64,000 nt of DNA, taken from Ectopseudomonas mendocina. Lineage in GTDB: Bacteria; Pseudomonadota; Gammaproteobacteria; Pseudomonadales; Pseudomonadaceae. A program made the translations under genes and the position numbers. The stretch's first letter is position 1. Every line of letters starts with the position of its first letter. The stretch is from positions 1 to 64,000 of the forward strand of contig NZ_VRYE01000005.1 of assembly GCF_008041835.1 (NCBI RefSeq), read 5' to 3'. Of this stretch, positions 56,858-64,000 are shown piece by piece. The notes beneath the pieces are model-generated. The model saw nothing but the letters and a program-made list of their open reading frames with translations, did no database searches and was not told the origin of the DNA.

Positions 56858-57391
56858 ATGTCCGCGCAGACTCCTTTCCAGATTCTCCTTGAGATTGACC
56901 AGCGTTGCCGTGCCCTGGCGGCTGGCCTGCCGTCGCAGCAGGCGGCGGTGCAGACCTGGAGCGGCATCGGCTTTCGTATGGGGGAGCGCCTGTTCGTTGC
57001 ACCCATGGGGGAGGTGGGTGAGGTTTTGCACGAGCCGCGCTATACCTTGTTGCCAGGCGTGAAGAGTTGGGTCAAAGGGGTGGCTAACGTGCGTGGCCGC
57101 CTGTTGCCGATCATGGATCTGTGCGGGTTCTTCGGTAATGAACTGTCGCCGCTGCGCAAGCAGCGGCGGGTGCTGGTGGTCGACCACCAGGAAATCTTCG
57201 CCGGCCTGACGGTCGACGAAGTCTTCGGTATGCAGCATTTCCCCGTGGATGCCTACTCAGAACAACTGCCGCCTCTCGAGGCGAGCATTGCGCCGTTCAT
57301 CCACGGTGTCTTCCAGCGAGAACAGCCCTGGTTGGTATTCAGCCCCTACGCGCTGGCTGCCGATCCGGGTTTTCTCGATGTGGCTTATTAA
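56858..57391 (+). CDS. pilI: CheW-like adaptor PilI
   Basis: This 177-aa CheW-domain protein couples PilJ to ChpA. Core motifs are GEVGEVLHEPRYTLLPGVKSWVKGVANVRG and LPIMDLCGFFG; the binding surface is typical of CheW. It has no membrane segment. Confidence 0.93.
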   Translation: MSAQTPFQILLEIDQRCRALAAGLPSQQAAVQTWSGIGFRMGERLFVAPMGEVGEVLHEPRYTLLPGVKSWVKGVANVRGRLLPIMDLCGFFGNELSPLRKQRRVLVVDHQEIFAGLTVDEVFGMQHFPVDAYSEQLPPLEASIAPFIHGVFQREQPWLVFSPYALAADPGFLDVAY

Positions 57392-57475
57392 AGATTTATC
57401 GGTTGGGTCGGTTCTGCCGGCCTTTTGGCGTTACATGGGAACCGTAGTGCGGTCGGTCCAGGCGGGGGCCAGAAA

Positions 57476-59512
57476 ATGAAAAAAATCAATGCAGGCAATT
57501 TGTTGGCGGGGGCACGCAGCAGTTCGCTGATCGCAGCGCTGTTCGTGGTGCTTATCGTGTCCATCGTGCTGTTGTTCGCGAACTTCGCCTACATCAACAC
57601 CCAGTCCGGCTACGATACCGAGTACATCAGTCACGCCGGTGAGCTGCGCGTACTGTCCCAGCGTATCGCCAAGGACGCCAATGAAGCGGCCGCAGGTACG
57701 GCGCCAGCTTTCGGACTGTTGCGCGAGGCGCGTAACGACTTCCAGCAGCGCTGGGGTTATCTGACCGATGGCGATGCCAGCACCGGTCTGCCGCCAGCGC
57801 CGGCCTCTGTACAGGCGCAAATGGCTGCCGTACAGAAGGACTGGGATGCGCTGCGGCAGAACACCGACGCCATTCTCGCCAGCGAGCAGACCGTATTGTC
57901 GCTGCACCAGGTAGCCGCCACCCTGGCGGAAACCATTCCGCAACTGCAGGTCGAGTACGAGGAAGTGGTCGACATCCTGCTGGAAAGTGGTGCGCCGGCG
58001 GCTCAGGTTTCCGTGGCTCAGCGCCAGTCGCTGCTGGCTGAACGTATTCTGGGTTCGGTGAACAAGGTGCTGGCCGGTGACGAAGATTCGGTACAGGCCG
58101 CCGACATGTTTGGTCGTGATGCCAGCCTCTTCGGCCGCGTGCTCAATGCCATGCTCGAAGGCAATGCCGCCATGGAGATCACCCAGGTGACCGACGAAGA
58201 GGCGCTTGAGCGCCTGGCGGAAATCTCCGAGCTGTTCGAGTTCGTCTCCGGCTCGGTGGACGAAATTCTAGAAACCTCGCCGGAACTGTTCCAGGTGCGT
58301 GAATCGGCGAACTCCATCTTCACCGTGTCGCAAACACTGCTGAGCTCCGCTTCCGACCTGGCCGCTGGCTTCGAAGACCTGGCTGACGGCCGTGCCATCA
58401 ACACCCTGTTCGGCTATGTGCTGGGTGGTCTGGCACTGGGTTCGATCATTCTCATCGGTCTGGTGATGGTGCGTGAAACCAACCGCCGACTGGCCGAAAC
58501 CGCCGAGAAGAACGAGCGTAACCAGACGGCGATTCTGCGACTGCTCGATGAAATCGCCGACCTCGCCGACGGTGACCTGACCGTGGCCGCGACAGTAACC
58601 GAAGACTTCACCGGTGCCATCGCCGACTCCATCAACTACTCCATCGACCAGCTGCGCGACCTGGTAGCCACCATCAACCTGACCGCCGTTCAGGTAGCCG
58701 GTGCGGCCCAGGAAACCCAGGCCACGGCGATGCACCTGGCGGAAGCGTCCGAGCACCAGGCGCAGGAAATTGCCGGTGCCTCCGCGGCGATCAACGAAAT
58801 GGCCGTGTCGATTGACCAGGTATCGGCGAACGCCTCGGAATCCTCCGCGGTAGCGGAACGTTCCGTAGCCATCGCCAACAAGGGCAACGAAGTCGTACAC
58901 AACACCATCACCGGCATGGATAACATCCGTGAGCAGATCCAGGACACCTCGAAGCGAATCAAGCGCCTCGGTGAATCGTCCCAGGAGATCGGTGACATCG
59001 TTAGCCTGATTAACGACATTGCCGACCAGACCAACATCCTTGCACTGAACGCCGCGATCCAGGCGTCGATGGCCGGTGATGCCGGTCGCGGCTTCGCCGT
59101 GGTAGCGGACGAGGTACAACGCCTCGCAGAACGTTCCTCGGCGGCGACCAAGCAGATCGAGGCGCTGGTAAAAACCATTCAGACCGACACCAACGAAGCC
59201 GTTATCTCCATGGAGCAGACGACTTCCGAAGTGGTGCGCGGTGCCCGCCTGGCGCAGGACGCCGGGGTGGCCCTGGAAGAGATCGAGAAGGTATCGAAAA
59301 CCCTCGCGGCCCTCATCCAGAACATTTCCAACGCCGCCCGCCAGCAGGCTTCGTCTGCGGGTCACATTTCCAACACCATGAACGTGATCCAGGAGATCAC
59401 CTCGCAGACGTCCTCGGGTACCACCGCCACCGCCAAGAGCATTGGTAACCTGGCCAAGATGGCCAGTGAGATGCGCAAGTCGGTATCCGGTTTCACCCTG
59501 CCAGACGCCTGA
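57476..59512 (+). CDS. pilJ: Methyl-accepting chemotaxis receptor PilJ
   Basis: This 678-aa inner-membrane receptor has transmembrane helices at about 17-40 and 308-334, a periplasmic PilJ-type sensory region between them, HAMP-like sequence, then the methyl-accepting signalling domain with the hairpin tip ([19 protein letters not shown], about 525-545). PilJ senses surface contact/pilin and controls ChpA; length matches P. aeruginosa PilJ (682 aa). ATG 57476 gives [12 protein letters not shown]; the frame is open upstream to 57425 but lacks a ribosome site. Confidence 0.95.
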   Translation: MKKINAGNLLAGARSSSLIAALFVVLIVSIVLLFANFAYINTQSGYDTEYISHAGELRVLSQRIAKDANEAAAGTAPAFGLLREARNDFQQRWGYLTDGDASTGLPPAPASVQAQMAAVQKDWDALRQNTDAILASEQTVLSLHQVAATLAETIPQLQVEYEEVVDILLESGAPAAQVSVAQRQSLLAERILGSVNKVLAGDEDSVQAADMFGRDASLFGRVLNAMLEGNAAMEITQVTDEEALERLAEISELFEFVSGSVDEILETSPELFQVRESANSIFTVSQTLLSSASDLAAGFEDLADGRAINTLFGYVLGGLALGSIILIGLVMVRETNRRLAETAEKNERNQTAILRLLDEIADLADGDLTVAATVTEDFTGAIADSINYSIDQLRDLVATINLTAVQVAGAAQETQATAMHLAEASEHQAQEIAGASAAINEMAVSIDQVSANASESSAVAERSVAIANKGNEVVHNTITGMDNIREQIQDTSKRIKRLGESSQEIGDIVSLINDIADQTNILALNAAIQASMAGDAGRGFAVVADEVQRLAERSSAATKQIEALVKTIQTDTNEAVISMEQTTSEVVRGARLAQDAGVALEEIEKVSKTLAALIQNISNAARQQASSAGHISNTMNVIQEITSQTSSGTTATAKSIGNLAKMASEMRKSVSGFTLPDA

Positions 59513-59554
59513 TAAAGGAGTGCGGAGGCTGGCTGCAGCCTCTGCTACACAGCC

Positions 59555-60433
59555 ATGACCCAGGGCGAAGGTATGCAGTCAGCGGGCGTGTGGGCATTGC
59601 GCCCGGTGGCCGATATGTCGCAAGCCGATTTCCACGACTGGCAGACGCTGCTCGAGGCGCGTACCGGTGTGGTGATCAGCGAGCAGCGGCGCGCTTTTCT
59701 GCAGACCAACCTGAGTGCGCGCATGCGCGAACTGGGCGTCACGGATTACGCCAGCTACTACCAACAGGTCACCGATGGCCCACGCGGCGCAGTGGAGTGG
59801 TCGACCCTGCTGGATCGTTTGACCGTACAGGAAACCCGTTTCTTCCGGCATGGGCCTTCCTTCGAGGTGCTCGCGCAGTACCTGCAGGAGCGCCTGGCGG
59901 CAGGCCTGGGCAAGCCTTGGGAGTTCTGGAGCGTCGGTTGCTCCAGTGGTGAGGAACCCTACTCGCTGGCGATCATGGCGGCTGAGGCGCTACAGGGCAG
60001 CGAGTTGCCCGAGCATTTTGCGGTAACCGGCACCGATATCAGCCAGGGCGTGCTGAGTAAGGCGCGTGAGGCCTGTTACTCGGCGCGGCGCCTGGAGCAG
60101 GTGAGTGACGAGCTGCGCGAGCGCTACTTTCTCGCGCAGGCCGATGGGCGTTTCAAGGTAGTACCGAGTCTGGCCGCGCGCGTGTGCTGTGCCCGGCTCA
60201 ATGTGCTGGAACTGGCCAATGCGCCAATGTGCGGCATGGATGTGATTTTCTGTCAGAACTTGCTGATCTATTTCCGCCGCTGGCGTCGCCGCGACATCCT
60301 CAATCGCCTGGCCGAGAGCCTGGCGCCGGGTGGCCTGCTGGTCGTGGGTGTGGGCGAAGTAGCCGGTTGGCAGCACCCGCAACTGGTGCCGGTGGCCGAC
60401 GAGCGAGTTCTGGCGTTTACCCGCAAGGGATAA
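59555..60433 (+). CDS. pilK: CheR-type methyltransferase PilK
   Basis: This 292-aa S-adenosylmethionine-dependent glutamate methyltransferase modifies PilJ. It shows the CheR N-domain, ETRFFRHGPSFEVL, SVGCSSGEEPYSLAIMA (SAM-binding) and FCQNLLIYF. It is the fifth gene of the Pil-Chp operon. Confidence 0.93.
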   Translation: MTQGEGMQSAGVWALRPVADMSQADFHDWQTLLEARTGVVISEQRRAFLQTNLSARMRELGVTDYASYYQQVTDGPRGAVEWSTLLDRLTVQETRFFRHGPSFEVLAQYLQERLAAGLGKPWEFWSVGCSSGEEPYSLAIMAAEALQGSELPEHFAVTGTDISQGVLSKAREACYSARRLEQVSDELRERYFLAQADGRFKVVPSLAARVCCARLNVLELANAPMCGMDVIFCQNLLIYFRRWRRRDILNRLAESLAPGGLLVVGVGEVAGWQHPQLVPVADERVLAFTRKG

Positions 60434-60458
60434 GGCCAAGTTTATGAGTGGAGTGGCT

Positions 60459-63400
60459 ATGGGTGATCGGCATGATTATGTCGCCCTGGAGTGGGTCAAA
60501 GGCGAGATCGGGGAAACCCTGAAGCAGGCGCGTCAGGCTCTGGAGGCGTTCGTCGAGAACCCGCAGGACCCCACGCGCATGCGCTTCTGCCTGACCTATG
60601 TGCACCAGGTTCACGGCACCTTGCAGATGGTCGAGTTCTACGGCGCGGCGTTGCTCGCCGAGGAAATGGAGCAGCTGGCCAAGGCGCTGATGGACGGTCG
60701 CGTGGCCAATCAGGGCGAAGCCCTGGAAGTGCTGATGCAGGCCATCCTGCAGTTGCCGGTGTACCTCGACCGCATCCAGACCGCTCGCCGCGACCTGCCC
60801 ATGGTCGTGCTGCCGCTGCTCAACGACCTGCGCGCCGCCCGTGGCGAAAAGCTACTGTCGGAAACCAGCCTGTTCTCGCCAGACATGTCCGCGCGCCTGC
60901 CCGCGCTGCCGGAAGGCAGCATGGCGCGCCTGCGTACCGCCGAATTGCCGGTGCTGCTGCGCAAGCTGCGGCAGATGCTGCAGATGGCCCTGGTCGGCGT
61001 GATCCGCAATCAGGACCTGCCCACTAACCTGGGCTACATGGCGCGGGTCTTCGCGCGCCTGGAAACCCTGTGCCAGGACGCTCCGCTGGGCGGTCTGTGG
61101 CAGATCGCATCCGGTATGGCCGAAGGTCTGGCCAATGGCAGCGTGGTCAACGGTACCTCGGTGCGCACCCTGCTGCGCCAGGTCGACAAGGAACTCAAGC
61201 GCCTGGTCGAACAGGGCGCCGATGGCATCAACCAGCCCGCCCCGGATGAACTGACCAAGAATCTGCTGTTTTACGTGGCCAAGGCGCCGGCGCAGTCGCC
61301 GCGTATCCGTGCGCTGAAAGAGCAGTACCGCCTCGACGAGGCGCTGCCTGACAACGAGGTGGTGGACGAAGAGCGTGCCCGTCTGGCCGGCCCGGACCGC
61401 GATGCCATGCGCTCGGTGGTCGCTGCGCTGTGTGAAGAGCTGGTACGGGTCAAGGACAGCCTCGACCTGTTCGTGCGCAGTGATCGCACTCAGCCCGGCG
61501 AGCTGGACGCCTTGTTGGCGCCACTCAAGCAGATCGCCGATACCCTGGCGGTGCTGGGCTTCGGTCAGCCGCGCAAGGTCATCCTCGACCAGATCGACGT
61601 GGTTCACAGCCTGTCCCTGGGACAGCGTGAGCCCAACGACGCCGTACTGATGGATGTCGCTGGTGCGCTGCTTTATGTCGAAGCGACCCTGGCCGGCATG
61701 GTCGGCCCTAGTGAGGCCAGCCAGAACGAACAGAGCCGTCTGCCCACCACCGACGTGGCGCAGATCCATCAGTTGGTGATCAAGGAAGCGCGCAATGGTC
61801 TGGAACAGGCCAAGGACGCGATCATCGAGTTCATTGCTTCGCAGTGGAACCACGAGCACCTGGCTCGCGTGCCCGAGCTGCTGACTCAGGTCCGTGGCGG
61901 CCTGGCGATGATCCCGCTGCAGCGCGCCGCCGACCTGCTCAATGCCTGTAACCGCTACATCCAGGAACAGTTGCTGGCGCGCCAGGCCGTGCCCAACTGG
62001 CAGAGCCTGGATACCCTGGCCGACGCCATCACCAGCGTCGAGTACTACCTCGAGCGTCTGGCCGAGGATCACGGCACCCAGGGTGACCTGATTCTCGATG
62101 TCGCCGAAGAAAGCCTGGAAACCCTGGGTTATCCGCTCAAGGAAAAACCCTCGATTCTCGACCGCATCGAGCCGCCGGCAGAAAGCCTGGCGCCGCTGGC
62201 CGACCCGCTGCAGGAAATCGAACTGCTCGGTGCCGAGGACGAACAACTCGAAGAGGCGCCGGTCGCGATTGAGCCGCTGGCATTCGAGCCAGCCGAGCCT
62301 GACAGCGATCTCGCTACGGATCTGCAGTTGCCGGACGCCGAGCCCGAGCTGCCAGCCGACAGTTTCACCTTCGAACTGGATACGCTCGAAGAGCTGCCGG
62401 CCCTGCACCAGGAAGAAAACCTCGCTGCGCCTCTGCTCGATGCCGAACCGGAGTTCGCGCTCGAAGAGCTGAACCTTGAGCAGCTGGCCGAGGCGAACCA
62501 GTGGGGCGAACTGGAGCTGGCGGATCTGGATCTGCCAGAAGTCGAGCTGCCCAGCGCTCCCGAGAGCGTCCCTGAACTTGACGCAGTGGCCGCCGAAAAG
62601 CCGCTGTCGATGGCTGACGTCATGGCTGCCCCAGTGCAGGCCATCAACCCGCCTGCAGCCGACGTGCCGCCGAGTCTGCTGCCGCCGCCCGCGGATGAGG
62701 AGCCGGTGGACGACGATCTGCTGGAGGTCTTCATCGAAGAAGCCGGCGAAGTGCTGGAAACCATCGCCGAGTATCTGCCGCAGTGGCAGGCCGATACCGC
62801 CAACAAGGAGGCGCTGGTCGAAGTGCGCCGCGCCTTCCATACCCTCAAAGGCAGTGGACGTATGGTGCGGGCGCTGGTGCTCGGCGAATTGGCCTGGTCC
62901 ATCGAGAACCTGCTCAACCGTGTGCTGGATCGCAGCATCGAGCCGAACGCGCCGGTGCAACAGGTGGTGCTCGACGTGGTGGCGCTGATGCCGGCGCTGG
63001 TCGACGAATTCGCTGCCAAGGCGCAGCGTCAACGCGATGACGTCGACCTGTTGGCCGCTACCGCGCATGCGCTGGCAAAGGGGCTGACGCCCCCAAAATC
63101 TGAAGCCCCGGCCGCCGAGCAGGTAGCTGAGCCCGCGGGCATTGCCGAGGCTACCGCCGCCGTCGGGGAAGGTGAAAGCCTGGTCGACGAGGTCATCGAT
63201 GCCGAGCCTCCAGAGGCTGAGCTCCACGATGGCGAATCCCAAGAGGAGGAGCTTCTCGATGGCGAGCCCCTCGACCCGCAGCTGCTGGAGATTTTCCGCA
63301 ACGAAGCGGAAACCCATCTGGACACCCTGGTGGGCTTTCTCGCCGACTGCGCGCAGGAGCTGCCGCAACCGGTGACCGACGACCTGCAGCGCGCCTTGCA

Positions 63401-64000
63401 CACCCTCAAGGGCAGCGCCTACATGGCCGGTATCCTGCCGGTGGCGGAAATCGCCGCCCCGCTGGAAAAGCTGGTCAAGGAATTCAAGACCAACCTGATT
63501 CAGGTGGACCTGTCCGCCGCCGAGCTGCTCAGCAGTGCCGAGGGCCTGTTCCGCGCCGGTCTCGACAATCTGGAGAGCCAACCCCTGGCGCCGATCCCCG
63601 GTGCCGAAGCGTTTCTGGCCCGCGTCCAGGCGCTGCATCATGAACGTCTGGCCAGCGCCGAAGACGAGCGTCAGGCGCAGAGCGGCGAGACTCGCGACCC
63701 GCAACTGATTGGCATCTTCCTCGCCGAAGGCATGGACATCCTGCTCGATGCCGAGGATCTGCTGCGCAAATGGCGTGAACACCCCTCCGAGCGCCAGGAG
63801 CTGTCTGCACTGCTGGAGGAACTCACCACCCTCGGCCGTGGCGCCGAAATGGCCGAGTTGCCGCAGGTCGACGAACTGTGCGAAGCCCTGTTGGATCTGT
63901 ACGGCGCGGTCGAGGAAGGCAGCCTGGCGGTGAGCGAGCGCTTCTTCGACGAAGCGGAAAAGGCCCATGAAGCCCTGATCGGCATGATGGATCAGGTTGC
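60459..64000 (+). CDS. chpA: ChpA hybrid histidine kinase of the Pil-Chp system (partial, right edge)
   Basis: The frame is open from ATG 60459 (MGDRHDYVALEWVKGEI) to the end of the window, 1,180 codons, and ChpA is about 2,470 aa in P. aeruginosa. The N-terminal region (residues 1-600) holds FHA-like helical domains with conserved RGEKLLSETSLF. An acidic linker follows (about 560-740). Phosphotransfer domains have FHTLKGSGRM (His794) and LHTLKGSAYM (His981). The kinase and receiver domains lie outside the window. ATG 60444, with AAGG 8 bases upstream, is an alternative start five codons earlier. A 1,038-codon open frame on the opposite strand is a shadow. Confidence 0.93.
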   Translation, partial: MGDRHDYVALEWVKGEIGETLKQARQALEAFVENPQDPTRMRFCLTYVHQVHGTLQMVEFYGAALLAEEMEQLAKALMDGRVANQGEALEVLMQAILQLPVYLDRIQTARRDLPMVVLPLLNDLRAARGEKLLSETSLFSPDMSARLPALPEGSMARLRTAELPVLLRKLRQMLQMALVGVIRNQDLPTNLGYMARVFARLETLCQDAPLGGLWQIASGMAEGLANGSVVNGTSVRTLLRQVDKELKRLVEQGADGINQPAPDELTKNLLFYVAKAPAQSPRIRALKEQYRLDEALPDNEVVDEERARLAGPDRDAMRSVVAALCEELVRVKDSLDLFVRSDRTQPGELDALLAPLKQIADTLAVLGFGQPRKVILDQIDVVHSLSLGQREPNDAVLMDVAGALLYVEATLAGMVGPSEASQNEQSRLPTTDVAQIHQLVIKEARNGLEQAKDAIIEFIASQWNHEHLARVPELLTQVRGGLAMIPLQRAADLLNACNRYIQEQLLARQAVPNWQSLDTLADAITSVEYYLERLAEDHGTQGDLILDVAEESLETLGYPLKEKPSILDRIEPPAESLAPLADPLQEIELLGAEDEQLEEAPVAIEPLAFEPAEPDSDLATDLQLPDAEPELPADSFTFELDTLEELPALHQEENLAAPLLDAEPEFALEELNLEQLAEANQWGELELADLDLPEVELPSAPESVPELDAVAAEKPLSMADVMAAPVQAINPPAADVPPSLLPPPADEEPVDDDLLEVFIEEAGEVLETIAEYLPQWQADTANKEALVEVRRAFHTLKGSGRMVRALVLGELAWSIENLLNRVLDRSIEPNAPVQQVVLDVVALMPALVDEFAAKAQRQRDDVDLLAATAHALAKGLTPPKSEAPAAEQVAEPAGIAEATAAVGEGESLVDEVIDAEPPEAELHDGESQEEELLDGEPLDPQLLEIFRNEAETHLDTLVGFLADCAQELPQPVTDDLQRALHTLKGSAYMAGILPVAEIAAPLEKLVKEFKTNLIQVDLSAAELLSSAEGLFRAGLDNLESQPLAPIPGAEAFLARVQALHHERLASAEDERQAQSGETRDPQLIGIFLAEGMDILLDAEDLLRKWREHPSERQELSALLEELTTLGRGAEMAELPQVDELCEALLDLYGAVEEGSLAVSERFFDEAEKAHEALIGMMDQV

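Noticed and set aside
60852-63968. A 1,038-codon open frame on the minus strand
   Set aside because: It lies antisense to chpA, and its translation is rich in Gln/Leu/Gly without known domains; it arises from GC-biased codon positions of the real gene.

Overview
The window is a chromosomal segment of a Pseudomonas species. It is GC-rich, almost fully coding, and has no tRNA, rRNA or CRISPR array. Gene content and order match several Pseudomonas aeruginosa blocks from memory: spu polyamine genes; argE-argA-gshA-tex-amgRS-rimBK-hslR-hslO-pckA; fdhD-nudE-cysQ-fabY; pyrBC'R-ruvX-algH-tonB-gshB-pilGHIJK-chpA. Details such as the AlmA-like monooxygenase and the repeat families would fit the P. mendocina/oleovorans/alcaliphila group, but the exact species is inference.

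Layout. 1-276: the 5' end of an IS1182-type transposase gene running off the left edge. 283-924: a TetR regulator. 1032-11676: polyamine catabolism and uptake (spuI divergent from spuB-C-D-E-F-G-H), with a wrecked spuA between them. 11951-15415: CYTH/CHAD phosphatase, then a PhoU-like DUF47 protein and a Pit phosphate transporter. 15484-20572: argE-like, argA, an RMF-like small gene, gshA and a thioesterase. 20569-25256: tex and an OmpR/EnvZ-type pair (amgR/amgS). 25293-26550: the remnant of a c-di-GMP signalling protein. 26574-32176: rimK/rimB, hslR, a PAP2 phosphatase, hslO and pckA. 32369-41055: a less conserved stretch with an unusual RecQ-like helicase, a four-gene MCE/Mla-type lipid transport operon, an AlmA-like monooxygenase, an unrecognised 55-aa gene, a broken Tat-exported aldo/keto reductase and a glycine-zipper protein. 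41134-49461: molybdopterin oxidoreductase, fdhD, LysR regulator, HAD nucleotidase, nudE, cysQ and fabY. 49717-53715: pyrC', pyrB, pyrR, ruvX and algH/yqgE. 53810-64000: tonB3-like gene, gshB and the Pil-Chp chemotaxis operon, with chpA truncated by the right edge.

How genes work together. SpuFGH with SpuD and SpuE import putrescine and spermidine; SpuI/SpuB (gamma-glutamylation) and SpuC (transamination) degrade them, but the SpuA hydrolase is a pseudogene here. PyrB and the catalytically dead PyrC' form aspartate transcarbamoylase. PilG/H/I/J/K/ChpA, with the TonB3 homologue nearby, control type IV pilus twitching. FdhD serves the molybdenum enzyme next to it.

I found no convincing new multi-gene system. 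The most informative observations are decayed or remodelled loci: the spuA remnant, a duplicated spuG tail at the spuG/spuH junction, the degraded MASE1-PAS-EAL gene beside rimBK, an aldo/keto reductase with an internal stop and a foreign tail, a glycine-zipper protein whose basic tail lies beyond a stop codon, a terminator split by a REP-like insertion, and an unusual RecQ-like domain order.
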